Assembly (NCBI GenBank): GCA_003543035.1
Contig: DPJL01000017.1
Location: forward strand, 10,665 to 37,026
Direction of reading: 5' to 3'
From: Micromonosporaceae bacterium
GTDB taxonomy: Bacteria; Actinomycetota; Actinomycetes; Mycobacteriales; Micromonosporaceae
DNA length: 26,362 nucleotides
Shown here: piece after piece, positions 7,641-14,437 of the stretch
How the letters are laid out: every line of letters begins with the position of its first letter
How positions within the stretch are numbered: position 1 is the first letter of the stretch
Made by a program: the position numbers and the translations under genes
Notes under the pieces: model-generated
Database searches by the model: none
Seen by the model: the letters and a program-made list of their open reading frames with translations, nothing else
Told to the model about the DNA's origin: nothing

Positions 7641-7646
7641 AACCTA
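7641..7646 (-). promoter_or_regulatory. Candidate -10 box for leaderless M1 peptidase transcript
   Basis: Minus strand TAGGTT followed by 7 nt and the ATG of the M1 gene; no Shine-Dalgarno sequence is present. The box lies just beyond the guaB3 stop codon, which would separate peptidase expression from the guaB operon. Confidence 0.45.
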
Positions 7647-7648
7647 TC

Positions 7649-8758
7649 TCAGCGGTCCAACATCAACCCAACCCTTTGGAACTCTTTCAGATCACGATAG
7701 CCACACTTGGCCATGGCCCGTTTGAGGCCACCGAAGAGGTTGAGCCCTCCGCCCGCGTCGTCCGAAGGACCGAACAAGAGCTTTTCGAGGGGTACCGAGG
7801 GAGCATCCTCGATGGCCCCCACGTGCCCACGCGGCAGCTTGGGGTGACTGGCCGACGGATGCCACCAGAGCCCCGCGGCCGGGCTGCCGGTGGCGACGGT
7901 CAGCGGCATGCCGAGCATCACGGCGTCGGCGCCACAGGCGAGCGACTTGGCGATGTCGCCGGAGGTGTGCACATCACCGTCGGCGATCAGGTGCACGTAG
8001 CGCCCGCCGGTCTCGTCCAGGTAGTCACGCCGGGCCGCGGCGGCGTCGGCGATCGCGGTCGCCATCGGCACCCTGATCCCGAGCACGCTGTCGGTGCTGG
8101 AGAGGTAGTCGGCCCCGATGCCCACGATGACCCCGGCCGCGCCGGTGCGCATCAGGTGCAGCGCGGTCTGATAGTTGGTGCAGCCACCGACGATCACCGG
8201 CAGGTCGAGGTCGGCGATGAACTCCTTGAGGTTCAACGGCTCGTCCACAGTGGACACATGCTCGGCCGAGACCAGGGTGCCCTGGATGACGAGCAGGTCG
8301 ACACCGGCGTCGAGGATGACCGGGGCGAGTTTGAGGGTGTGCTGCGGGGAAACCCGGACTGCCACGGTCACGCCGCCCGCTCGGATCTCACGCACCCGGT
8401 CGGCGATCAGCTCTGGCTTGATCGGCTCGGAGTAGAGCTCCTGCAGCTGCACGGTCGGGTTGTCGCTGTCCTTGAGCGACAGCAACATCTTGCTCGGGTC
8501 CTCATAGCGGGTCCACAGCCCCTCGACGTTGAGCACCCCAAGACCGCCCGCTTTGCCAAGCGCCACCACGGATTCCGGGCTCATCACGGCATCGGAGGGA
8601 TGCGCCACGCACGGGATGCCGAACTTGTAGGCGTCCAGCTGCCAGCCGGTCGAAACGTCGTCGACGTCGCGAGTGCGGCGGCTCGGCACGATGGCAATGT
8701 CGTCCAGGTGGAAGCCCCGCACCGCGGTCTTGCCCAGGCCGATCTCGACGTCACGCAT
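7649..8758 (-). CDS. guaB3: GuaB3-family IMP dehydrogenase-related protein
   Basis: A 369-residue (beta/alpha)8-barrel protein of the IMPDH/GMP reductase superfamily, without CBS domains. The start is the ATG at 8756-8758: MRDVEIGLGKTAVRGFHLDD matches GuaB3 proteins, GAGG lies 5-8 nt upstream, and the reading frame further upstream is only a shadow of guaB. It begins 2 bp after the guaB stop, so the two are co-transcribed. In place of the GxxxICTTR active loop of true IMPDH it has GIGADYLSSTDSVLGI (213-228), without the catalytic cysteine, while the phosphate-binding DGDVHTSGDIAKSLACGADAVMLG (260-283 region) is kept. The same pairing of guaB and guaB3 occurs in M. tuberculosis (Rv3410c/Rv3411c). 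The reaction is not established from sequence; a classical IMPDH reaction is unlikely. Confidence 0.9.
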   Translation of the reverse strand: MRDVEIGLGKTAVRGFHLDDIAIVPSRRTRDVDDVSTGWQLDAYKFGIPCVAHPSDAVMSPESVVALGKAGGLGVLNVEGLWTRYEDPSKMLLSLKDSDNPTVQLQELYSEPIKPELIADRVREIRAGGVTVAVRVSPQHTLKLAPVILDAGVDLLVIQGTLVSAEHVSTVDEPLNLKEFIADLDLPVIVGGCTNYQTALHLMRTGAAGVIVGIGADYLSSTDSVLGIRVPMATAIADAAAARRDYLDETGGRYVHLIADGDVHTSGDIAKSLACGADAVMLGMPLTVATGSPAAGLWWHPSASHPKLPRGHVGAIEDAPSVPLEKLLFGPSDDAGGGLNLFGGLKRAMAKCGYRDLKEFQRVGLMLDR

Positions 8759-8760
8759 GC

Positions 8761-10239
8761 TTACCTCGATGAGTAGTTTGGAGCCTCGATCGTCATCTGG
8801 ATGTCGTGCGGATGGCTCTCCTTGAGCCCGGCCGCCGTGATCCGCACCAACCTGCCGCGCCTCTGCAGCTCCGCGATGCTTTCCGCTCCACTGTAGAACA
8901 GGGCCTGGCGCAGGCCACCCACCAACTGGTAGGCAACCGTCGCGAGTAGACCGCGATAGGGCACCTGACCCTCGATCCCCTCCGGGATGAGCTTGTCGTT
9001 GCTGGTCACGTCGGCCTGGAAGTAGCGGTCCTTGGAATAGCTCTGCGCCGCCGGGCCCCGGGCCATCATCGCGCCCAGCGAGCCCATGCCCCGATAGGTC
9101 TTGTACTGCTTGCCGTTGTGGAAGATCAGGTCGCCGGGCGACTCTTCGCACCCGGCCAGCAGCCCGCCGAGCATGACAGTGTCGGCACCGGCCACGATCG
9201 CCTTGGCGATGTCCCCGGAATACTGAATCCCGCCGTCGGCGATGATCGGGACTCCGGCCGGCCGGCACGCGCGGGCGACCTCCATGACCGCGCTGATCTG
9301 GGGCATCCCGACGCCGGCGACCACCCGGGTGGTGCAGATCGCGCCCGGGCCCACACCCACCTTGACCGCGTCGGCACCCGCTTCCACCAGCGCCTTGGCA
9401 CCCTCATGGGTGACAACATTGCCGCCCACGATGTCCGCTGAGGTGTCCCTCTTCAGCCGGGCCACCAACTCGATGACGGCTTTGCTGTGTCCATGGGCGA
9501 CATCCACCATGATCACGTCGACTCCGGCGTCGGCCAGCGCGCGGGCGCGCTTGTAGCCGTCTTCGCCAACCCCGACCGCCGCCGCTACCAGGAGCCGCCC
9601 GGCCTCGTCCTTGCTCGCATGCGGGTATTGATCGCTCTTCGTGAAGTCCTTCACCGTGATCAGCCCGCGGAGCTTGCCCGCGTCGTCGACCAGCGGCAGC
9701 TTCTCCACCTTGTGCGTGCGCAACAGATCGAGAGCCTCGTCTTTGGACACTCCCACCGGCGCTGTGATCAGCGGCATCGGGGTCATAACGTCGAGCACCC
9801 GGATCGACATGTCCGAAACGAAGCGCATGTCGCGGTTGGTGACGATGCCGACCAGCGTGCCGGTGGCGTCCACGACCGGCACACCGGAGATCCGGTACTT
9901 GGCACACAACGCATCGACGTCCCGCAAGGTGTCCTCGGGCGAGCACGTGATCGGGTTGGTGATCATGCCGGATTCGGAGCGCTTGACCAGATCGGCCTGA
10001 GCCGCCTGCTCCTCGATGGAGAGATTGCGATGTAGCGTCCCGATCCCGCCCTGACGGGCCAGGGCGATCGCCATCCGGGCCTCGGTGACGGTGTCCATCG
10101 CGCTGGAAACGAGGGGAATGTTGAGGCTGATGTTGCGGGTCAACCGCGTGGCGGTGGTGACCTGGCTGGGGATCAGATCCGACTCAGCCGGGACAAGGAG
10201 AACGTCGTCGAAGGTCAGGCCAAGTGGAATACTGTCCAT
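8761..10239 (-). CDS. guaB: Inosine-5'-monophosphate dehydrogenase
   Basis: Oxidises IMP to XMP with NAD, the committed step of guanine nucleotide synthesis; GuaA uses its product. The 492-residue protein has the normal family length. The N-terminus GLTFDDVLLVPAESDLIPSQ is diagnostic, two CBS domains lie at about 93-147 and 153-207 (allosteric nucleotide control), and the catalytic loop GPGAICTTR carries Cys302. The phosphate loop IADGGIQYSGDIAKA (333-347) and the flap residues near RYFQ (405-408) are present. The ATG has no correctly spaced Shine-Dalgarno sequence, but TAGGAT lies 7 nt upstream, which suggests a leaderless mRNA. It is divergent from the DUF5319 gene, with only 59 bp between the starts. 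Confidence 0.97.
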   Translation of the reverse strand: MDSIPLGLTFDDVLLVPAESDLIPSQVTTATRLTRNISLNIPLVSSAMDTVTEARMAIALARQGGIGTLHRNLSIEEQAAQADLVKRSESGMITNPITCSPEDTLRDVDALCAKYRISGVPVVDATGTLVGIVTNRDMRFVSDMSIRVLDVMTPMPLITAPVGVSKDEALDLLRTHKVEKLPLVDDAGKLRGLITVKDFTKSDQYPHASKDEAGRLLVAAAVGVGEDGYKRARALADAGVDVIMVDVAHGHSKAVIELVARLKRDTSADIVGGNVVTHEGAKALVEAGADAVKVGVGPGAICTTRVVAGVGMPQISAVMEVARACRPAGVPIIADGGIQYSGDIAKAIVAGADTVMLGGLLAGCEESPGDLIFHNGKQYKTYRGMGSLGAMMARGPAAQSYSKDRYFQADVTSNDKLIPEGIEGQVPYRGLLATVAYQLVGGLRQALFYSGAESIAELQRRGRLVRITAAGLKESHPHDIQMTIEAPNYSSR

Positions 10240-10246
10240 CTTCCGA

Positions 10247-10252
10247 ATCCTA
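10247..10252 (-). promoter_or_regulatory. Candidate -10 box for leaderless guaB transcript
   Basis: Minus strand TAGGAT, 7 nt, then the guaB ATG. GGAAG directly touching the ATG is too close to act as a Shine-Dalgarno sequence. No clear -35 is seen. Confidence 0.5.
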
Positions 10253-10286
10253 CCCAGGTGACTCTGCTACGGACCGCGATGGGTAC

Positions 10287-10292
10287 TAACGT
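10287..10292 (+). promoter_or_regulatory. Candidate -10 box for leaderless DUF5319 transcript
   Basis: TAACGT ends 6 nt before the GTG start at 10299. Together with the guaB box it would make a compact divergent promoter pair in a 59-bp intergenic region. Confidence 0.35.
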
Positions 10293-10298
10293 GAAGGG

Positions 10299-10685
10299 GT
10301 GCACGACGAGCCGATTGACCCGTTCCACGGTGATCCCACCGACCCCACCGCCGATCTTGACGACCTGGACGGTGAGGGCTACGGCGAGCTCAGTACCCAG
10401 GAGCGAGCGGACCTGCTCGCAGATCTGTCCGAGCTCGAGATCTACCAGGTGTTGCTGAGCCCCAAGGGGGTCCGCGGCCTCGTCGTGGACTGCGAGGATT
10501 GCCGCGAGCCGCACTACTTCGACTGGGATCTGTTGCGGGGCAACCTCAAGCACCTGCTCGATTCCGGCCGTCCGCGGGTCCACGAGCCTGCCTACGATCC
10601 CGACCCGGACCACTACGTCACCTGGGAATACGCCCGCGGCTACGCCGACGCGATCGACGACCTAGCCGAGGACACACCCAACTGA
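10299..10685 (+). CDS. DUF5319 family protein
   Basis: A small acidic cytoplasmic protein of 128 residues, conserved beside guaB in actinobacteria (Rv3412 in M. tuberculosis); function unknown. The N-terminal third is rich in Asp, Glu, Pro and Gly. The centre holds LSELEIYQVLLSPKGVRGLV and VDCEDCREPHYFDWDLL, where CxxC (CEDC) followed by a His could bind a metal, and the C-terminus has WEYARGYADAIDDL. It starts with GTG at 10299. The gene is divergent from guaB and convergent with the BldM-like gene, with a double hairpin at its 3' end. The constant link with guaB suggests a role in nucleotide metabolism or its control, but this is only inferred from position. Confidence 0.88.
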   Translation: MHDEPIDPFHGDPTDPTADLDDLDGEGYGELSTQERADLLADLSELEIYQVLLSPKGVRGLVVDCEDCREPHYFDWDLLRGNLKHLLDSGRPRVHEPAYDPDPDHYVTWEYARGYADAIDDLAEDTPN

Positions 10686-10697
10686 GACGTCACCCGG

Positions 10698-10721
10698 GCG
10701 CAACTCCACAGGAGTTGTCGC
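10698..10721 (+). terminator. Hairpin terminator of DUF5319 gene (repeat family copy 3)
   Basis: Core stem CAACTCC (10701-10707) with GGAGTTG (10711-10717), loop ACA, extended by GCG/CGC around a one-base bulge and followed by TTT. The core is identical to the hairpin after the M14 gene. Confidence 0.65.
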
Positions 10722-10738
10722 TTTGGCGGCCCGTATAG

Positions 10739-10761
10739 CCGCAACTCCTGTGGAGTTGCGG
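10739..10761 (-). terminator. Hairpin terminator of the BldM-like gene (repeat family copy 4)
   Basis: A perfect 10-bp stem (10739-10748 with 10752-10761) with loop TGT, directly next to the stop codon of the minus-strand regulator. It is the reverse complement of the copy-3 core, so each convergent gene has its own oriented copy. Confidence 0.65.
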
Positions 10762-11484
10762 TTACGAGACGAGGCCAGCCCGGAAACCAGCAGCCACGGC
10801 GTGAGCGCGGTCACGGGCGCCGAGCTTGCGGAAAAGCCGCCGGGCGTGGGTTTTGACGGTGTCCTCGGACACAAAGAGCTCCCGCCCGATCTCCGCGTTG
10901 CTCTGCCCGTCCGCCATCCCGCGTAACACCTGCAGCTCGCGCTCGGTGAGAGTGACCGAGCGAGCCGGACGGGCCAGTGGGCCGAGCCGGGAAGCCACGA
11001 TCGGGACGTCGACACGCTGAGCCGGGACCACCGCGGTCGCGGCATAGGTCGCCACCTGACCCGCTCTGCCCTTGGGCGCCGGGGGCGGTGACGCGGCCGA
11101 CGGTGGTGGTGCCGCGGCCAGCCTGGCCACGAGCAACAGCGCCTTTGCCGCCGCGCTGGCCGGGTCCAGATCTGTCCCGCCAATCAGCCCACGGGCCCCC
11201 GCTCGGATGGCCGCCTGCGCCACCGCAGGCTCCTCCGGGCCGAAAAGGACCAGCTGGGTCTGCGGCGCGGCAGCCAGCACCCTGCGGGTGAATCCCACGG
11301 TGTCGGGCTTGGTAAGCGCCGTGTCAGCGAAGACAATTCCTGCTGGGAACGTGCCGAGCTGTGCGACGGCGTCGGCGGCAGTCACTGCCGTCCGCACCCC
11401 CGCACCCACGCCAAGCCGTTCAGCGCACGAAGCGATCGTTGCCGCGCTCTGCGCTGTCCGGACGCAAACGAGGACGGTCTGCAC
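10762..11484 (-). CDS. BldM-like LuxR-family regulator with degenerate receiver domain
   Basis: A 240-residue DNA-binding protein. The C-terminal 60 residues (LTERELQVLRGMADGQSNAE ... VSEDTVKTHARRLFRKLGAR) are a LuxR/NarL helix-turn-helix, nearly the same as that of Streptomyces BldM, and the place next to a whiD-like gene and guaB is the bldM locus. The N-terminal about 110 residues resemble a receiver fold, but the acidic pair after the first strand is replaced (VLVCVRT); only FADTAL retains an Asp at the expected phosphorylation position. A Pro/Ala-rich linker (about 125-170) joins the domains. I chose the GTG at 11482-11484 because GAGGGGG lies 7 nt upstream; a GTG 33 bp further upstream lacks this. 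Likely a phosphorylation-independent developmental or cell-cycle regulator. Confidence 0.85.
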   Translation of the reverse strand: MQTVLVCVRTAQSAATIASCAERLGVGAGVRTAVTAADAVAQLGTFPAGIVFADTALTKPDTVGFTRRVLAAAPQTQLVLFGPEEPAVAQAAIRAGARGLIGGTDLDPASAAAKALLLVARLAAAPPPSAASPPPAPKGRAGQVATYAATAVVPAQRVDVPIVASRLGPLARPARSVTLTERELQVLRGMADGQSNAEIGRELFVSEDTVKTHARRLFRKLGARDRAHAVAAGFRAGLVS

Positions 11485-11620
11485 GGTGATCCCCCTCTCT
11501 CCTGCGAAGAAGACCACGAGTTAGCCAGATCATTACGCACTTTCGGGGAATGTGTACGAAAACTTGGGCTAGTACTACCTGATCATCCAACGGGTGACGA
11601 CAACTGGACGTACGAGGAGT

Positions 11621-11634
11621 AACGTGCTTACGTT
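11621..11634. promoter_or_regulatory. Inverted repeat between the bldM-like and whiB genes
   Basis: AACGT-GCTT-ACGTT is a perfect 5-bp inverted repeat about 40 bp before the whiB start, inside the 186-bp divergent region. It could be an operator for whiB or the bldM-like gene. The site is short and no known factor's motif is matched with confidence. Confidence 0.25.
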
Positions 11635-11670
11635 GCGCAAAAACAGCCTCCCATCCCCCAAGGAGGTCAG

Positions 11671-12003
11671 GTGGCTCACTTCCATAGACTTCCCGGTCCG
11701 ATAGCCGACATATGGGCCTGGCAGCACCGGGGTGCGTGCCGTGACCGTGACAGCACCCAGTTTTTCCATCCAGATGGAGAACGCGGAGCAAGCCGTGGAA
11801 GACGCGAATCGGCGGCCAAAGAAGTCTGCCAACGCTGCCCGGTACGAACCCAATGCGCGGCCTACGCCTTAGCCACCCGCGAGCCCTACGGGGTCTGGGG
11901 TGGCTTTACTGAGCACGAGCGGCTGCGCCTGCTGCGTGAAGGCTGGACCGGCGAGATGGACGTGCGCAGGCTCGAGGCTCGCCTCACGTCACCGTCACGG
12001 TGA
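11671..12003 (+). CDS. WhiB-family Fe-S regulator, WhiB3/WhiD type
   Basis: A 110-residue iron-sulfur transcription regulator. The four cluster ligands are Cys23, Cys53, Cys56 and Cys62 (C-x29-CxxC-x5-C), and the GVWGG turn is present after EPY. LPGPIADIWAWQ, FFHPDGERG and CQRCPV closely match WhiB3 of M. tuberculosis and WhiD of Streptomyces, as does its position between the guaB and groEL regions. These proteins bind [4Fe-4S], respond to O2/NO and act by contacting the principal sigma factor. The start is the GTG at 11671, with a strong AAGGAGG upstream. The C-terminal basic tail (RRLEARLTSPSR) could contact DNA. The last 20 bp overlap the 3' end of the convergent molybdopterin gene. Confidence 0.95.
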   Translation: MAHFHRLPGPIADIWAWQHRGACRDRDSTQFFHPDGERGASRGRRESAAKEVCQRCPVRTQCAAYALATREPYGVWGGFTEHERLRLLREGWTGEMDVRRLEARLTSPSR

Positions 12004-13576
12004 TCGTGTGCCATCCCTCAGCCCCGTCCGGAACAACCGGAACCCTCTGCTCTGATTGCACCATCCCGGTCGTGTCGGCTGCCCGCACCATCAGCGTGTA
12101 CCGGCCGGGCGTGGCCTGCCAGCGCAGCATCCACTGGCGCCAGGTGTCGGGCGAGACAGTGCCCGCCAGCTCAGCCTGCCGCCAGCTGACACCGTTGTCA
12201 GTGCTCACCTCCACCACGGTGATGCCGCGATGCTGCGCCCAGGCCACGCCCGCCACCACCACCTCGCCCGCCGGCACTTTGGCATTGGACCTCGGCACAT
12301 CGATGCGCGACTGGGTCTTGATCGGCCCCTGCGCAGACCAGCCCCGCCGGATCCAATAGGCGTCGAAGTCGGCGAATGAGGTCAGCTCCAGCTCGGTCAG
12401 CCACTTGCAAGCGCTGACATAGCCGTAGAGACCCGGTGTCACCATGCGCACCGGGAACCCGTGCTCCACCGGCAACGGCTCGCCGTTCATGCCGACCGCC
12501 AGCAAGGCATCACGCCCGTCGCTGAGCACAGCCGTTGGCGTGCCACAGGTCCAGCCATCGACAGACCGGCTTACCACCTGGTCCGCGCCCGGCTCCGGGT
12601 CTGCTTCGGCAAGAATTTCTTTGACGGGTACCCCGAGCCAGCGCGCATTGCTGATGAGGTCCCCACCGACCTCATTGGACACGCACGCCAACGTCACGTA
12701 GCGCTCCACCATCGGCCTTGCCAGCAGCTGCTCGAAGGTGAGGGTGAACGGATTGCGCACCCGCCCATGGATCTTCAGCGTCCAGCTCTCCGGATCGACC
12801 TGAGGTGTCACCAGAGCGGTATCGATGCGATAGAAGTCGCGATTGGAGGTTACGTAGCGAGCGAGCCCGGCTATGGCCAGATCCACGTTCTGCGGCAACG
12901 GTTGCGCGGGATTTGCGGGCGCGGGCAGCTTCACGTCCGATCGCGCCAGCTCGGCGGTTCGGCGACTGGCGAGCCAACGCCCGCCGAGCCCGACAACCCC
13001 TGCCACCACAGCGATCCCGGCTGTCCACTTCACAAACCCCCGCCGATCTTGGAGTTCTGGTGGGGACGACACACCCGAATCCGGCGAGTCGCCCACCACA
13101 ACTCCAAGATCGCGGGGAGGTGACTCGGCTACGGCTACGGCGAGGTGGAGCAGGCGGACGAGAACGAACAGGGCGAGCGCACTGCCGATCAGCGTTGGTA
13201 GGACGGCGATCCAGGTCGCATGCGGGCGAGTCAGCGCCGCGGCCACCCCGATCGCCGCGAACAGGCCGATGCCGAGGTAGCCGTACATCCGGTCCAGATT
13301 CGCCCCGATGCCGATCAAGGCGGCGAACAGGGCCAGCAGTATTCCGGTACCCACCAGCAAAGCGGTTTTGTCATGAACGCCGAACAGAGCGATGGCGAAT
13401 TGTTTGGCCGGCTCGGGCGCCGAATCGACCACCACTCCGCCGACCGCGATCAGCGGCGCCGAACGGGGCCCGGTGAAGACCGCCACCAGCTCGGCCACAC
13501 CCAGTGCAACCGCTGCCGCCACCACACCCGCGATCGCGGCTCGACCCTTGGAGACCATGCGCCCAGTCTGCGCCAC
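11984..13576 (-). CDS. Membrane-anchored sulfite-oxidase-like molybdopterin oxidoreductase
   Basis: A 530-residue protein (524 if the ATG at 13556-13558 is used; neither start has a good ribosome site). The N-terminal 150 residues hold about four transmembrane helices, a linker follows, and residues 183-200 form a fifth segment after RRGF. The catalytic part is the sulfite oxidase fold: molybdopterin-binding domain from about 235 with the Mo-ligating cysteine at 298 in TLACVSNEVGG, then GEPLPVEHGFPVRMVTPGLYG, then the Mo-co dimerisation domain (430-530; GVAWAQHRGITVVEVSTDNG). The domain probably faces outward and oxidises or reduces an unknown substrate. The linker 153-180 is encoded by a palindrome. 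The gene follows the membrane protein at 13594 by 17 bp and is probably co-transcribed with it. Confidence 0.92.
   Translation of the reverse strand: MAQTGRMVSKGRAAIAGVVAAAVALGVAELVAVFTGPRSAPLIAVGGVVVDSAPEPAKQFAIALFGVHDKTALLVGTGILLALFAALIGIGANLDRMYGYLGIGLFAAIGVAAALTRPHATWIAVLPTLIGSALALFVLVRLLHLAVAVAESPPRDLGVVVGDSPDSGVSSPPELQDRRGFVKWTAGIAVVAGVVGLGGRWLASRRTAELARSDVKLPAPANPAQPLPQNVDLAIAGLARYVTSNRDFYRIDTALVTPQVDPESWTLKIHGRVRNPFTLTFEQLLARPMVERYVTLACVSNEVGGDLISNARWLGVPVKEILAEADPEPGADQVVSRSVDGWTCGTPTAVLSDGRDALLAVGMNGEPLPVEHGFPVRMVTPGLYGYVSACKWLTELELTSFADFDAYWIRRGWSAQGPIKTQSRIDVPRSNAKVPAGEVVVAGVAWAQHRGITVVEVSTDNGVSWRQAELAGTVSPDTWRQWMLRWQATPGRYTLMVRAADTTGMVQSEQRVPVVPDGAEGWHTITVTVT
13045..13111. repeat. 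Inverted repeat inside the molybdopterin oxidoreductase gene
   Basis: Two 20-nt arms (13045-13064 and 13092-13111) are complementary at 19 of 20 positions, separated by 27 nt, with weaker complementarity continuing outward through C/G runs to about 13037 and 13118. The element lies in frame and encodes the linker between the transmembrane domain and the fifth hydrophobic segment. It looks like a palindromic repeat element tolerated in a non-essential linker. Confidence 0.7.
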
Positions 13577-13593
13577 GGACGGACGAAAAGTTC

Positions 13594-14382
13594 TTACGAA
13601 GTGGTTAGGACAAGGTCAACCGCGATGTTTCGCGGAGCATCGAAGTCCTGGCTGAAAATCTGGGTGAACGCCAAGGTCACCTTACTGACCTTCGGGCCGA
13701 TGACCCCGTCGAAGACGATCACACCCGTCCGCTCGCCGCCGACAGGCACAGTGCCTTCCTCCCAGTCACCATCGAGCGGAAGGTGTTGCAAGCTATTGGC
13801 GCCCGGCACGGTGAGCTGGCACGTCGGCATCGTGACGGACGCCTTACCCACATAGGTGGCTGTCACTGTGATCAGCGTGGCCCGTTCGGTGAGCTCCACG
13901 CTGGACACAGTGACGGTCAGTCCGCCGCTCTTCTTCGTCACGGACGACGCGAGCCGCTGTGTTTTCGGGCCGTGGGTGGGGTCGACGAAGCCGAGCACCT
14001 TGCTGCCGACCCACTGGGCGCCATAGGCGACAGCGAGCCCACCGCCACCGCACAGCAGCAGGATCACGAGAACTGCCGCCACCCACGACATGGTGCCGCG
14101 CTGGCGCGGCTGCCGATAAGGCTGCTCCGGTTGAGGCGGAAGCGGAAGCTGTTGTGCCCCAACCTGTTTGACCCCGCCCTGTTTGGCCTGATCGATGAGT
14201 ACCCCGATCAGCACCACCACGAGACCGACACCGGTCGATATCAACGTGCCCTGCAATGGGGTGATGTTGGCCGAGGTCAGGTAGTTGGTCAGCACGGTGC
14301 CGAGGGTGGTCACCAGATAGCTGACCATCGCCCAGAACATGGACCATCCGAGGCCCCGAGTCCGCACCACGCGCCGGAGCAT
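13594..14382 (-). CDS. Membrane protein with C-terminal extracytoplasmic Ig-like domain, function unknown
   Basis: About 262 residues if the ATG at 14380-14382 is used; ATG at 14338-14340 is an equally plausible start. A longer frame would run into groEL and across its terminator, so it is rejected. Two hydrophobic segments lie near the N-terminus (WAMVSYLVTTLGTVLTNYL and GTLISTGVGLVVVLIGVLI), then a Gln/Pro-rich cytoplasmic-like loop (QQLPLPPQPEQPYRQPRQR), a third helix (VAAVLVILLLCGGGGLAVAYG), and a beta-rich tail (LTVTVSSVELTERATLITVT ... GVIVFDGVIG) that resembles DUF4352/telokin-like Ig domains. I cannot name the family. It precedes the sulfite-oxidase-like gene by 17 bp on the same strand. 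Confidence 0.7.
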   Translation of the reverse strand: MLRRVVRTRGLGWSMFWAMVSYLVTTLGTVLTNYLTSANITPLQGTLISTGVGLVVVLIGVLIDQAKQGGVKQVGAQQLPLPPQPEQPYRQPRQRGTMSWVAAVLVILLLCGGGGLAVAYGAQWVGSKVLGFVDPTHGPKTQRLASSVTKKSGGLTVTVSSVELTERATLITVTATYVGKASVTMPTCQLTVPGANSLQHLPLDGDWEEGTVPVGGERTGVIVFDGVIGPKVSKVTLAFTQIFSQDFDAPRNIAVDLVLTTS

Positions 14383-14385
14383 AAA

Positions 14386-14417
14386 CGACAGTGGGGCCCG
14401 AATGGACCCCACTGTCG
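14386..14417 (-). terminator. Terminator of groEL
   Basis: A perfect 11-bp stem, CGACAGTGGGG (14386-14396) with CCCCACTGTCG (14407-14417), 20 bp after the groEL stop, followed on the minus strand by TTTAT. It separates the chaperonin operon from the downstream membrane-protein gene, whose possible ATG sits directly at its foot. Confidence 0.8.
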
Positions 14418-14437
14418 TATGTGTAGCGCAGATTTCG

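Noticed and set aside
6893..8776. Long plus-strand open frame of 627 codons opposite the M1 and guaB3 genes
   Set aside because: It is antisense to two clear genes, shows no domain or signal and has the low-complexity composition typical of GC-rich shadow frames.
7649..9268. An extended guaB3 reading frame of 539 codons starting at 9268
   Set aside because: The first 170 codons are a frame-shifted shadow of guaB; family similarity and a ribosome site begin at the ATG at 8758.
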